From assembly GCF_007421925.1 (NCBI RefSeq), contig NZ_QMDX01000002.1, positions 411,378 to 475,377 of the forward strand: a DNA stretch of 64,000 nt, read 5' to 3'. The translations under genes were made by a program, and so were the position numbers. Within the stretch, counting starts at the first letter, position 1, and every line of letters starts with the position of its first letter. Below the pieces are notes generated by a model. The model searched no databases, was not told the origin of the DNA, and saw only the letters and a list, made by a program, of their open reading frames with translations. This document shows, piece by piece, positions 18,797 to 28,207 of the stretch. This stretch comes from Haloglomus irregulare. Its GTDB lineage: Archaea; Halobacteriota; Halobacteria; Halobacteriales; Haloarculaceae.

Positions 18797-20593
18797 TCAT
18801 GAGGGGAGCCGGGGCCTGTCCCGGTCGGCGTCGTACCGTAGTTTTCTAAGTGTCCGTGGGTATTCGGTGATAGCCAGCTCTGCGTCAGCGCCGTATTCCA
18901 TATACGGGGTGAACGTCGGAGCGATCGCCTCCCGGCCGTCGAATGCACGGCCGAATACGTCCGTCAGCAGGCCGACCGCCACCTGCTCGCCGAGTTTCAC
19001 CCCCTCGTAGTGGTCGCTGTAGTAGTGGACGCCGGCGAACATCCGCGCCAGCCCGACGTTCGACATCAGTTTATCAATCTCCTGATGAATCCCCCGATGC
19101 CCCTCGGGGACGTCCATCGTCGGCGGGTAACTGTCTTCCCCCCGGTCAACCGGCAGATAGTAGTCCGCCTCATCGTTCCAGTCGGCGTTCTTGAACCACG
19201 CTTTCAGTATCGTGCCGCACGCACCGGCGATCACCGAGTGGCCGCTGGGATAGGCTGGGTGCACCGGCGACCCCTCGATGTAGACCGTGGACAGGAGCCC
19301 CGGATCCCCATCGCCGCCCGCCCGGAGCTGGCGCTGGCGCTCGAGAACCTTCGCGTCCGTGACCAGACTGTCGATCTCGAAATCAGTCGGTGAGTCGGCG
19401 GTGAACTCCTGTCCGTGAATCCGACCGGCATAGGTCTCCGGCCGACACCGGAAGTGGGCGTAATACTTCTGATAGAACGCCGCCAGTAACGCCTCCCGGC
19501 CTGCACGCGCGAGCAGGTCCAGCAGTCCGACCGGACCGTTGTCGGTGTAATTGAACACCGGCCCCTCCTCGCGGGTGACGTACGCGAGCCCCTCGTCGTA
19601 GTCGAGCCAATCTCGGCCCAGCAGGTACAGCGCGGCAATCAGATACTCCTGGTACGGCGGTTCGGCATTGACGATGGTTGCTAAGTGCCGTGGGGTCTCG
19701 ATGTAGCCGCGCCCGCCGGACGGGGGGTTCGGATTCAGTTCCGCCGAGATCAGGTCCCCCTCGTCGTCCGTCGGGGCGATCCCCTCGAGCAGTTCCAGCC
19801 AACGGTCCCGGGACTTGTTGTAGTCGATCTCCTGATACCGGAGGTAGCGCTGCTCGGTCGGCAGCGACCACAGGTCCACATCGTGTAGCAGGAACTGGGA
19901 GATGTACGGCCCCCACCAGCCGGCCGCGCCGACATCAGCCTCGACGAACAGACGGTCCTTGCCGTACCACCAGTCATCTTCGATGCCGTCCTCGTCAGCG
20001 ATCCTGTCGAGATCGGTCGCTAGCGGACCGTGCACCTCATCGAACCGCTCACTGGTCGTCGTGTCCCCGTCGTCGGGTCCCGGTTCGTTCCTCCACTCCA
20101 CGAACGGCACGTCCCGGAGCTGTTCCATCGCATAGAGATCGATCATCTCAGCGGCAGTGTGTGGCCCCGTGGGGTCAGGGGCCATCGGCATCACACCGCG
20201 CCAGGCTTCCATTCCGGCGAGACTGACCGAGTGAACGCCGGGCACGCCGATGAACAGCCGGTTCCCGCCCCGCTCGAACACTCTGGCCACGCTCGGATCG
20301 GCCGCTTCCCTGACCGCGTCGAGATAGTTCTGGATTTTTCGATACGGTGCCACAACGCCCTCCGGTCGTGGGGTACCGGTATCGCTCCCACCGTCATCCA
20401 GCGGCATCCCCTTTGTGAACAGGTACGGCCGGTAGGTCCGCCCGTCGATTTCGATGGTAACCCCCTGACGCTCCGTGCTGCGGTTTTCGTAGGTCAGTAG
20501 TTCCTCCACGAACTGTTCAACCGACTCCCGCCCGCGCTCCGACTCGACTAGGAGCTCGCGCTCTTCGATATCGATCCGTGTGTCGTGTGCCAT
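18797..20593 (-). CDS. Vanadium-dependent haloperoxidase-type protein
   Basis: This 598-residue protein is all-helical and ends in the PAP2/haloperoxidase core. The vanadate-binding residues of the bromoperoxidase type are all present: Lys376 and Arg384 in KYYAHFRCRPE, Ser450-Gly451-His452 in HPAYPSGHS, Arg517 and His523 in ARMFAGVHYYSDHYEG. The Lys-Arg spacing of eight matches algal and bacterial bromoperoxidases rather than fungal chloroperoxidase (from general knowledge of these enzymes). The family oxidises halide with hydrogen peroxide; phosphatase activity is an alternative. No signal peptide is seen. ATG at 20593 is preferred over one at 20608. It is monocistronic. Confidence 0.85.
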   Translation of the reverse strand: MAHDTRIDIEERELLVESERGRESVEQFVEELLTYENRSTERQGVTIEIDGRTYRPYLFTKGMPLDDGGSDTGTPRPEGVVAPYRKIQNYLDAVREAADPSVARVFERGGNRLFIGVPGVHSVSLAGMEAWRGVMPMAPDPTGPHTAAEMIDLYAMEQLRDVPFVEWRNEPGPDDGDTTTSERFDEVHGPLATDLDRIADEDGIEDDWWYGKDRLFVEADVGAAGWWGPYISQFLLHDVDLWSLPTEQRYLRYQEIDYNKSRDRWLELLEGIAPTDDEGDLISAELNPNPPSGGRGYIETPRHLATIVNAEPPYQEYLIAALYLLGRDWLDYDEGLAYVTREEGPVFNYTDNGPVGLLDLLARAGREALLAAFYQKYYAHFRCRPETYAGRIHGQEFTADSPTDFEIDSLVTDAKVLERQRQLRAGGDGDPGLLSTVYIEGSPVHPAYPSGHSVIAGACGTILKAWFKNADWNDEADYYLPVDRGEDSYPPTMDVPEGHRGIHQEIDKLMSNVGLARMFAGVHYYSDHYEGVKLGEQVAVGLLTDVFGRAFDGREAIAPTFTPYMEYGADAELAITEYPRTLRKLRYDADRDRPRLPS

Positions 20594-21881
20594 GGTCACA
20601 CACCACATTCTCGCACTCGACCCGATCTATTAAAACCACCTTCCGCGTACTGCTGAGCGGTTGCAAATCACGTCCCCGGGCGCTCGCCTGTCAGTACGCT
20701 TCGCCAGGTAACCGCGCCGTATCGTCCGACAGCGGCACGGTGTATCGGCCACCGCCGGTGTCCCGTCCCCTCCCTTCCCTCACCGAGTCACGGAGGGCCC
20801 CTGTGGGCGAGAGCGCCGCTGAATATCCCCCCTATCCTCAGCACGGCTACGGAAACATATCGTCCGCTATGGATCTCCACGGTACCACCTTACGTAGATA
20901 GCTGCCCTGTCGCCGTCCGTCTGCGCCCGTTCTCGGGTGCACCCCCTACCCTCTTTGTGGTCTTCACGATGATGAGCGGTGTTGCTGATGGAGTCGCGTT
21001 CGCGCCGAGCGGGAGTACCGTCCCATGGAATCGGGCAGGCCGTGGACGACGCTGGGGCTCCGCTCACGCCACTGGGAATCGCCGTGATACCCATCCTGTC
21101 CGTATACAGGACGTCGGCAACTCCGACTTCGATACGGTGGCCGCCTTTGAGAATGACATTCACGGCACCGTTGATGCGGTTACGTCGGCCACCGTTCCTA
21201 CTCGTATATCGGCGACTGTCCTCTACCTTTTCGGCTGACTCGGGCTTTCGATGCCGGTCGACGCAGAGTATGCGGGTCCGGACACTAATGCTCTCACCGC
21301 GGCCCCGTCCGCCGACCGCAGCAGGTACCGTCGCCCGACCCACGTGTGCCCCCGACCACGAGGACGGCGACGACGACACTCGCGGCGACGCCAGCGACTG
21401 ATTTACTCAGCGCGAGACCGGAGACGAGACAGGGGAGACGACCGGCAGCGAGGACGAACCGGAGGAGGCACACGGACGCGCTCCAGTAGCCCTGCAGTGG
21501 ACCCTCGCCGCATCGGTGTGCCCCCGACTGGTTCCACTCGCACGGAGCCGATGCTGAACTGCCGTTCACCGGTCGAACAGTCCGATATCCTCCCGCCGAA
21601 CCACGGTCATCGTCAACGGACTGTTGCAGACATCATCGGCGTGTGGCGTACATAGCCGCCGCTTCTCCCGCGTCCCGCCTCGCTCGAGTGTTACCCGCTC
21701 CAGCGCGTGACGGGTACAGTTCTCGGCCCCGTCGGCTTCTCCCCACGTACAGAGAGGTCTGACGGCTGGTCGAATGTGGCTTTCGCCCCCGTTTCCGGAC
21801 ATACCCACAGTATCGGCCCCCGAGCAGTTGTGCGCCTCGATCCGTCGGTCGGTGCTGTCGCCGTTCGATATCCTGCAACGC
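20594..21881. other. Gene-poor stretch, probably decayed
   Basis: No intact gene is recognisable over about 1.3 kb. A minus-strand frame near 21296-21440 carries a hydrophobic run (SKSVAGVAASVVVAVLVVGG) that may be a remnant of a membrane protein, and a minus-strand frame near 20900-21330 contains NGAVNVILKGG of unknown origin. Neither can be assigned. Confidence 0.4.
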
Positions 21882-22313
21882 TCACCAGCCGTGGTTCCCG
21901 TGCATCGAACGACCCTCCTCGTCCAGCACCGACCCGACTAGCTCGGTGCTACCGCAGAGTACGGTCTCCGAACGAACGGACGAGCTGCCCCCTGAAGTCG
22001 ACGTCTCCGTCGGCGGCAACACTGTACACGACGTGCCCGGGTGCAGTCGACCGCAGGCCAGCACACGTCAGACACGGCTCCGTACCGGTGTACGCGACCG
22101 TCTCGGCCGCTCCTCGGGCGTGCATTCGCGGACGGCACGCGCAGCGAATCCAGCGCCGGGTACCGGCGGATACTCTCCACCGTATCGACGCGATCCGACG
22201 TTTCCAGCACGCTCTCGAACGGGCCGTCGCCCCGCTCTCCAGCTCTGATAAGCCAGTTCGATAGCGCGCTGCGTGTGTGACTCCTGGTCGAACGTGCCGA
22301 GGCTGGCAGGCAC
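21882..22313 (-). pseudogene. Frameshifted nucleoside/guanine deaminase gene
   Basis: Joining frames on the minus strand rebuilds most of a zinc deaminase of the cytidine/guanine-deaminase fold. The pieces in order are FDQESHTQRAIELAYQSW (about 22292-22239), ERGDGPFESVL in a second frame, RAVRECTPEER in another frame, ETVAYTGTEPCLTCAGL with the zinc-binding PCxxC motif, HVVYSVAADGD, and finally ELVGSVLDEEGRSMHGNHGW to a stop at 21882. At least three or four frame changes are needed, and the HAE-type first zinc ligand region is lost. The total span of about 144 codons is close to the family's 150-160. A GTG at 22313 could be the old start. The gene is dead. Confidence 0.75.
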
Positions 22314-22317
22314 ATCC

Positions 22318-22545
22318 AGTGGTCGAACGAGTGGGGTAGAACGTCACGGACTGCCCCCCGCGCAGCAGGTCCCGGTATGACGATTCGTACTCGCGCCACC
22401 GTTCCGTACCGACTCGTCCGACTGTGATCCGCCGGGCGTTCCTGATGACATCGGCGACCTCGGCCCGGCGTAACGTCCGCATCCTGTGCCCCTCTGGTGG
22501 CGCGAGTTCCGCCAGTCGCCACTCGGCATCGACGTATCTCGCGTG
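22318..22545 (-). other. Possible coding remnant upstream of the deaminase pseudogene
   Basis: One minus-strand frame reads like real protein: VDAEWRLAELAPPEGHR, then MRTLRRAEVADVIRNARRIT, and WREYESSYRDLLRGGQSVTF. It is rich in charged residues with few Ser/Pro, unlike the other frames here. No family is recognised and the ends are undefined. Confidence 0.3.
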
Positions 22546-23217
22546 GACACCTGGTCTACGTCGGTGGCGAACGGTCCTCAGCCAGACGCTGGCGACCTGT
22601 AGCAATCCGAAGCGAGACGTTCGCGATCCGGATCGCTGATACTCGGCTGAGCCGACGTCCAAGATCGCGGTAGTGGGACTCCATCCGGGATATGCGGTTC
22701 ATGGCCTCTTATGGCTGATTATACCGAATGTAGATGCTCAATAATAATTTTCAGTGGTTTCTCGGGCCCATTGTGGAGATATCCCGTTGTGATCCGATAC
22801 ACCGGAGTGACAACTCGGACCCCCGCCCCCTACGGACATCGCAACGGATGGTCTCCGGAGGGTCCCGCGCCCCGAGGCAGTATCACGCCCGGGAGACCGG
22901 GATTCGACGGCTCATCGATGCTCTCCTCACCCCAAGGGCGAACGACTCCGGTGCGTCCACCGCAAGCGCCGCCCCGGGACTGGGGCGATTCGGCGACTGG
23001 CTGGAGGATCGCGGTGCCGAGATTCTCGACGCTCCGGCGGAGACCGGGAAGGCCGCAACGGCCCCCCGCTGGGGACGGATCCGTCCCGACCGAGGTACGT
23101 TCCATGTCGGGGGCAAGGCTACCACGGCCGGGAAGCAGTGGCAGTACGCGTCCATCCCCCTGTCCGCCCACGACCATCGAACCGGACGTCCGCTTGCAGC
23201 TTACCAGCGAGTTCCCC
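22546..23217. other. Gap without a recognisable gene
   Basis: The first 200 bases are AT-rich around 22700-22760 (AATAATAATTTTCAG). The rest has open frames of Pro/Arg/Ser-rich translation only. Nothing can be assigned. Confidence 0.4.
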
Positions 23218-23331
23218 TCACTCCCGACCGTCCAGCGCGTTCTTCCAGCTCGGGTAGCAGCCGTAGGCGGCGATGAGACTGATCACCACGCCGGCAGCGA
23301 TCATCAGCCGGTCCGCGTTGGCGTCGTCCAT
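23218..23331 (-). CDS. Tiny membrane protein (37 aa)
   Basis: The start MDDANADRLM is followed by one hydrophobic helix (IAAGVVISLIAAYGCYP, residues 11-27) and a polar tail SWKNALDGRE. It looks like the single-helix micro-proteins common in Halobacteria. Function unknown. A longer frame upstream is rejected because its translation is Arg/Ser/Pro-rich. Confidence 0.55.
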   Translation of the reverse strand: MDDANADRLMIAAGVVISLIAAYGCYPSWKNALDGRE

Positions 23332-23579
23332 ACACCGCGTACGACTGCCATGACAAAGCCGTTTCCCCTCGCGATCGGACGGGACAGTCGAGTGGACCGA
23401 GCGGGCAGTTCGGGAGAGGGATACCCAGCCGGAGCGGGGGACGTGACGAGGGAGCGAGAGTGCGGGCAGGGAGTGAACTCGGACGGGTCGAGGGGGCCGC
23501 CGCGCGGCGTGGACCGGGACGAAGCGGCGCGACGGGCCGCCATGCGAAAGGGTTTGACCGTACGAGCCGTTCTTCGCTT

Positions 23580-23801
23580 GTGAGCGCCTCAACCGAGGAC
23601 GTCGCGGCCGACATCGACACGAACAGCTTCGGACCAACGGCAGTAGCGTCACTCGCCTCCGTCGGCTTGGCCCTGTACTTCTACTACGTGCGTGGGGACA
23701 AGCAGCGCGGGCAGTTCGTCGGCTTCTGGCCCGTCACCATCCTGGCGTTCGCCTCGTTCCTCAAGCTCGAGGAGATCAAGGAACTGCTGGAGGAGGACTA
23801 A
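23580..23801 (+). CDS. Small membrane protein (73 aa)
   Basis: GTG start, then an acidic N-terminus, two hydrophobic segments (SFGPTAVASLASVGLALYFYY and FVGFWPVTILAFASFLKL), and an acidic tail EEIKELLEED. The start is GTG because the homologous-looking part begins at SASTEDVAADID and the upstream frame is Arg-rich. It is divergent from the 37-residue gene at 23331. The family is not recognised. Confidence 0.65.
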   Translation: MSASTEDVAADIDTNSFGPTAVASLASVGLALYFYYVRGDKQRGQFVGFWPVTILAFASFLKLEEIKELLEED

Positions 23802-24206
23802 CCCCCGACACCGGATAGGACCGACGGGCCGGGCCGGGGCCAGCGGACCATCGGCTCTCTCCCTGCCGACACCACGGCGACCCGCGCCCGGGAGTGCGAG
23901 GCTCTCTCGGTGAGCATCTGCCACGGTCCTCCCGGTCTCAGGTAGTGTGCGGACCGTTCGGGCAGGAGTGATGACTGGTGTGGCCGATCCGGGGAGAGCC
24001 GTCCGTCCTCCATGACTGCAACAGCGGCGGATCACGGCGGCGGTGGTTTCATCCGGCAGATGGCGTCCGGCATCTCGGGTAGTCTCTCGTGGACGAGCGA
24101 CGCTCCGATGTGACCCCGAACCGGTCAGTCCGTTGCATCGTCGCTGGCCTCTCTCAACGGACCACCGGTGGCCGGCCGCCCACACCCTTTCCCGTGTGAC
24201 GACCCA
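23802..24206. other. Gap without a recognisable gene
   Basis: No supported ORF. A long minus-strand frame (23649-24998) crosses this area but has no domain and is antisense to coding regions. Confidence 0.45.
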
Positions 24207-24647
24207 ATGGTTGAGTACCCAGACATGTGTCCTGCAGACGCCTCCGAGCGACAGCCCGCGGACGTCGAGGAGGCCCCACAGATCCAGTGTGATGCCTGCG
24301 AGTCCGCACTTCACTCGGCCACCAGCCGGACGGTGTCGTTCCTGCTCCTCGAACAGGTGGTGGTCCCGGTAGTTGGCTGTGACGCCCACCTCGAACGGTT
24401 CGCCTCCGTTTGCGGGTTCACGACCGACGGACGGGCCTCGCTCATCGAGCACCGGCCGGCTGGCGGCATCACGTGTCCCAGCTGCCGGCTCGCCGTGACC
24501 AACCCGAAACAGCCCCTGATTCCCGTACAGGACGGAGCCGTCACGCTCCTCGCCTGCGCGGAGCACCAGGCCGAACTCGTCGGCCGGTTCCGAACCGGCC
24601 TCGATACGGCACAGCAGCTCGCGGCGTCGCTCGATTCGCCCGAGTGA
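24207..24647 (+). CDS. Cysteine-rich (zinc-ribbon-like) haloarchaeal protein
   Basis: This 146-residue soluble protein has two Cys pairs, CDACES (about 30-35) and CPSCRLAV (about 91-98), plus single Cys/His residues in VVGCDAHLERF and ACAEHQAEL spaced like zinc ligands. The two halves look alike (Cys pair, hydrophobic strand, C-x-x-H), suggesting a duplicated zinc-binding unit. Starts at 24168 or 24225 are possible. The role is unknown; such folds often bind nucleic acid or protein. Confidence 0.65.
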   Translation: MVEYPDMCPADASERQPADVEEAPQIQCDACESALHSATSRTVSFLLLEQVVVPVVGCDAHLERFASVCGFTTDGRASLIEHRPAGGITCPSCRLAVTNPKQPLIPVQDGAVTLLACAEHQAELVGRFRTGLDTAQQLAASLDSPE

Positions 24648-25060
24648 CCCGCGTTCGATCCGGTTCCCGACGGCCCGTTCCCGCCGGGGACCGGGACGGA
24701 CGGTCGACACGAGAGGACGGACGACGTGCTCGTGTCGTGGGCGAGAGCGTGGCTCGACCCCGTGGCACGCGGCTCGTCCCCTCCTGAGCCGGGGCGAACT
24801 CCCCCACCACAGAGGGGTCCGCTCGGATCGAGTGCTTCCTGTGCGGCTATGTTTGCCCGGATCGTACTCGTCCCACAGCGATGGCGATGGCCCCGGGAAC
24901 GGGTCGGTACGTCGTGCCACGGGCCCCAGCGTCGTGGGGATACCCCGTCCGGGCGGTTGTGGACGGTTGCCATGCCGATAGCTAGAGCCCGGGTCCACCG
25001 GTGTGTGCGAGATAGTAGCGTCCGGCTACAGGGAGCGTCCGTCGCAGGATACGGGTAACG
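24648..25060. other. Gap without a recognisable gene
   Basis: No recognised domain in any frame. The 3' part probably contains the promoter of the winged-helix gene at 25061, but no clear TATA box is visible. Confidence 0.4.
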
Positions 25061-25429
25061 ATGTCACAGTCGAACTCGACCCGTTCCTTCCAGCGACCAG
25101 CGGTCGACAGCGGCACGGATTCGCGAACCGGCGACGACCCGGCGGTCGACACGACGGAGGTCCTCTCGCTGCTGAGCGACGAGTACGCCCGGGAGGTGCT
25201 GAACGTGCTCGTCGGGGAGCCGCTCTCGGCGCGGGCGCTCTCCGAGCGGCTGGACATGTCACGGCCGACCATCTACCGCCGACTGGACCGGCTCGAATCC
25301 GCCGGCGTCATCCGGAGTTCGATGATACTCGATCCCGACGGGCACCACCGGAAACGGTTCTCCGTCGTCGTCGACCGCATGCAACTCCTGCTCGACCCCG
25401 ACGGGATCAGCCTCGAAGTCGGGGAGTAG
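25061..25429 (+). CDS. Winged helix-turn-helix transcriptional regulator (ArsR-like, 122 aa)
   Basis: After a polar N-terminus of about 30 residues comes a single DNA-binding domain: LLSDEYAREVLNVLVGEPLS, then ALSERLDMSRPTIYRRLDRL as helix-turn-helix and recognition helix, then the wing (DPDGHHRKRFSVVVDRM). No ligand domain or cysteines are present. It is followed, after 340 bases, by a membrane 'sensor' gene on the same strand. This pairing is common in haloarchaea and suggests joint action (inference). Confidence 0.85.
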   Translation: MSQSNSTRSFQRPAVDSGTDSRTGDDPAVDTTEVLSLLSDEYAREVLNVLVGEPLSARALSERLDMSRPTIYRRLDRLESAGVIRSSMILDPDGHHRKRFSVVVDRMQLLLDPDGISLEVGE

Positions 25430-25691
25430 CCACACGTATCCGGGACGCGCCCGCATCCCGACACCGGTTCGGCGTTCCCGTCGGGGTGCCCAGCCGAGCG
25501 CACGCCTCTACGTACTCACCCCCAGCGGGGGGCGACTCGCTGTCGTGGGGTCCGGACCGGGACCGGGACCGACGAGTCGCGACGCCCGTCTCTTGGCCTC
25601 GCGACGACCCTTCGAGCCCGTCCTCCGCTCTGCCGTCGGGCGACTGTGTCCGGATGCTGCAGTCGCATCGCCAGTCCTCGCGGGAAACTCG

Positions 25692-25700
25692 TATATAAAA
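25692..25700 (+). promoter_or_regulatory. TATA box of the membrane sensor gene
   Basis: TATATAAAA is preceded by a purine-rich BRE-like GGGAAACTC. It lies 71-79 bases before the ATG at 25771, implying a leader of about 45 bases. The rest of the 25430-25770 gap shows no gene. Confidence 0.7.
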
Positions 25701-25770
25701 CTGTCGACCGAGTTTCCACCCCGACAGGACCGCTCCGGCTCTTATCCACCGTCCGGGCAATGGACGGAAC

Positions 25771-26478
25771 ATGAGTCAACAGACTCAAACGAACGCGTCC
25801 GCGGGACACGGCTCGCTGGCTCGGCGTGCGCTCGGCGTCGGCTTCCGCGGCGAGACGTACCGTAACCTACTGTACCTGCTCGCCCGGTTCCCGCTGGGTA
25901 TCGCCTACTTCACCGTGCTCGTGACCGGACTCAGTCTGGGGGTGTCGCTGGCACCGCTCCTCGTCGGGATCCCGATACTGGGCGGGGTCCTCGCACTCGG
26001 GGGGTACATCGGCGTGTTCGAGGCGTGGTTGCTCCGCCGGTTCCGGAACAGTACGGTGACTCACGACCCCGCCGACCCCGGCGAACTGCCGGCGGTCGAC
26101 TACCTGAAGACGGTCGCGACGGACCCGCGTAACTACCTGCTGGTCGCGTTCGCGCTCGCGTCGTTCGTCATCGGCATCAACCTGTTCGTGGCCATCACGG
26201 TCCTGTTCACGCTGGCGTTCACGCTCGTCATCGCGCCGGCAGTGTACTGGATACCCGGCGTCGAATACGGTGTGACGAACGCCGAGACCGTGGAACTGGG
26301 GCCGGCATCCGTCGACACGACGACCCTGGCCGGGACCGGGGTCGACACGCTCCCCGAGGCGCTGCTGGCGTCACTGCTCGGGGTCGTCGTCTGCCTGATC
26401 GGACTGCACGCGTCGAACCTGACGGCGAACCTGCTCGGTGGCGCGACCGAGCGTCTCCTCCGGGCCGGGTCGGACTGA
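25771..26478 (+). CDS. Membrane protein with 'sensor' domain (PF13796-like)
   Basis: The 235-residue protein has a paired hydrophobic hairpin near residues 35-80 (LARFPLGIAYFTVLVTGLSL, then GVSLAPLLVGIPILGG), a cytoplasmic loop, a second hairpin at about 120-160 and a last helix near 205-225 (EALLASLLGVVVCLIGLHAS). The RFPLGIAYF...PLLVGIPILGG pattern is characteristic of the putative sensor family. The family is thought to sense a membrane signal, but no ligand is known. It has its own TATA box. Confidence 0.8.
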   Translation: MSQQTQTNASAGHGSLARRALGVGFRGETYRNLLYLLARFPLGIAYFTVLVTGLSLGVSLAPLLVGIPILGGVLALGGYIGVFEAWLLRRFRNSTVTHDPADPGELPAVDYLKTVATDPRNYLLVAFALASFVIGINLFVAITVLFTLAFTLVIAPAVYWIPGVEYGVTNAETVELGPASVDTTTLAGTGVDTLPEALLASLLGVVVCLIGLHASNLTANLLGGATERLLRAGSD

Positions 26479-26572
26479 CTCGGGCACCGGCGATCGACGG
26501 TACGCCGGCCGCCCCGGTCGACCGGTCGCGGTTCCCGTTCTGGCGCTCCCGAACCCGGCGTCGGGGTGCTCC

Positions 26573-28207
26573 TCAGTCGTCGTCCGTCGAGACGCCGGGA
26601 AGCGTGACCGTGACCGCTGTGCCGCCGAGATCGCTCTCGTCGAACGACAGCGACCCACCCACGGTCTGGACGACCCAGTTCGCCCCCCAGAGGCCGAGGC
26701 CGCTGGCGTGTTCGAGCGGCAGCTCCTCGCCCGACTCGATCACCGCCTGTTCGGACTCGGGAATCCCTGGGCCGTCGTCCGCGACGACGAGACGGAGGCC
26801 CGATTCGGCTCGCTCACCGCGCACTGCGACGCGCGGTGACGGCGCGTCGTTGTGTTCGACGGCGTTCTCGACGAGATGTCTGAGCGCGTACCGACACCGC
26901 GCCCGGTCGATGCTGACGGTCGTCTCGGGCGCCGTGACGGTTACCTCGGCGTCCGTCCCGGCCGTCGCGTCGGCGGCGATGTCCTCGAGGAACGAGGACA
27001 GCGCGGTCCCGGTCCGGTCGGTCGTGGACCGTTCCATGAGCTGCTGGACGCGTCGCGCCTCCTCGCTGATCTCGCCGAGTCGGTCCACGCCCGCGACCGC
27101 CGGGTCGAGGCCGGCCTCCTCGGTGTATGCACGGATCACGTCCAGTTCGTTCCTGACGTTGTGCCGGAGGATGCGGTTGAGCACGGCCAGTCGCTGGCGC
27201 CGGATCTCACGGTCGGTCACGTCGAAGAGCGTCACAGTGTACCCGAACGTCTCGTCGTGCCCGTCGGCGAGCGGCGAGACACTGGGTTCGAACTGCCTGC
27301 GCCCGGTCGCCGTCCGATAGGTGACGGTCTTGCGCTCGGTCAGCGCCGCTATCGAGTGCTCGGTCACGTCCGCCAGCGTGTCGATGTCGCCGAAGACCCG
27401 CTCGGCCAGGTCGTTGACCCGGACCACCCGTGTTCGGTCATCGAGGACGAGTATCGCCTCGTCGGTTTCGGTCAGTGCCGCTCGCTCGCCCAGCCGGCGT
27501 GTCGCCGGCACACGGGTCAGGACATCGTACCGCGTGACGCCAAGTGCCAGACTCGCGGCGACCACGGCGAAGGCGCCGCTCACGAGCAGGTCGTTCACCA
27601 GCGGTGTCGCGGGGCGGGTCGCCTGGACGGTGAACACGTACTCGCCGATCGGCAACGCGACGACCACGCCCTGTCCCGTCGGTAGTCGGTCGTGTCGGTA
27701 GGTCGTGACGACGGCGCCGCCGATCAGGGCGAACACGAGCAACAGCAGACCCAGGGCGACGACGGACTGGACGGTCCCTATCGCATCGAGCCCGCCTTCG
27801 CCTATCGGTCCGGTGTCGAGCCGTCCCTCGTCGGCGAGCACGCCAACGACGTTCACACAGACGAGGACCGTCACGATGACCGCCCCCGCGACCACTCGTC
27901 CGCGCGTAACGTATCGCCCGAGTCCGACGTATCTGGCCGCAAATATCAACCACGGGACGGCCACGACGAGGAGGCTGGCCCTGGCGTTCAGCCGCGTCGC
28001 GAGCGGGGTCACCAACCGGAGGCCAGCGTGGACCAGTCCGAGCCCCGCGACCGCCGCCGCCAGAGCGATAAAGGGGCGGGCGAGTCCGGTACGGACCTCC
28101 CCGCAGTGGAGCCGCCGGTATACCGACACCCCCACCATCCCCGCGGCGACCCCACTCGCTATCGGGACCGCGACCCTGAGCAGCGTCAGCGGACCGAACT
28201 GGAACAC
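26573..28207 (-). CDS. Histidine kinase with 7TM N-terminal sensor and PAS domain
   Basis: This membrane kinase of 544 residues has about seven hydrophobic helices over the first 230 residues, a PAS domain (ETDEAILVLDDRTRVVRVND), a HisKA-type segment NRILRHNVRNELDVI with phosphoacceptor His in ILRHNVRN, and a HATPase domain (NAVEHNDAP, DDGPGIPES, GLGLWGANW). The RHNVRN box differs from the SHDLRN box of the other kinases here. The frame runs on to 28630, but those residues are Arg/Pro-rich without homology, so I use GTG at 28207 just before the first helix. The start is approximate. Confidence 0.85.
   Translation of the reverse strand: MFQFGPLTLLRVAVPIASGVAAGMVGVSVYRRLHCGEVRTGLARPFIALAAAVAGLGLVHAGLRLVTPLATRLNARASLLVVAVPWLIFAARYVGLGRYVTRGRVVAGAVIVTVLVCVNVVGVLADEGRLDTGPIGEGGLDAIGTVQSVVALGLLLLVFALIGGAVVTTYRHDRLPTGQGVVVALPIGEYVFTVQATRPATPLVNDLLVSGAFAVVAASLALGVTRYDVLTRVPATRRLGERAALTETDEAILVLDDRTRVVRVNDLAERVFGDIDTLADVTEHSIAALTERKTVTYRTATGRRQFEPSVSPLADGHDETFGYTVTLFDVTDREIRRQRLAVLNRILRHNVRNELDVIRAYTEEAGLDPAVAGVDRLGEISEEARRVQQLMERSTTDRTGTALSSFLEDIAADATAGTDAEVTVTAPETTVSIDRARCRYALRHLVENAVEHNDAPSPRVAVRGERAESGLRLVVADDGPGIPESEQAVIESGEELPLEHASGLGLWGANWVVQTVGGSLSFDESDLGGTAVTVTLPGVSTDDD

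Noticed and set aside
20900..21330. Minus-strand NGAVNVILKGG as a second tnpB remnant
   Set aside because: It lacks the zinc-finger cysteines and other TnpB C-terminal motifs; the resemblance is limited to a few residues.
23649..24998. 449-codon minus-strand frame
   Set aside because: It is Arg/Gly/Pro-rich without homology and runs antisense to the small membrane and Cys-rich genes.
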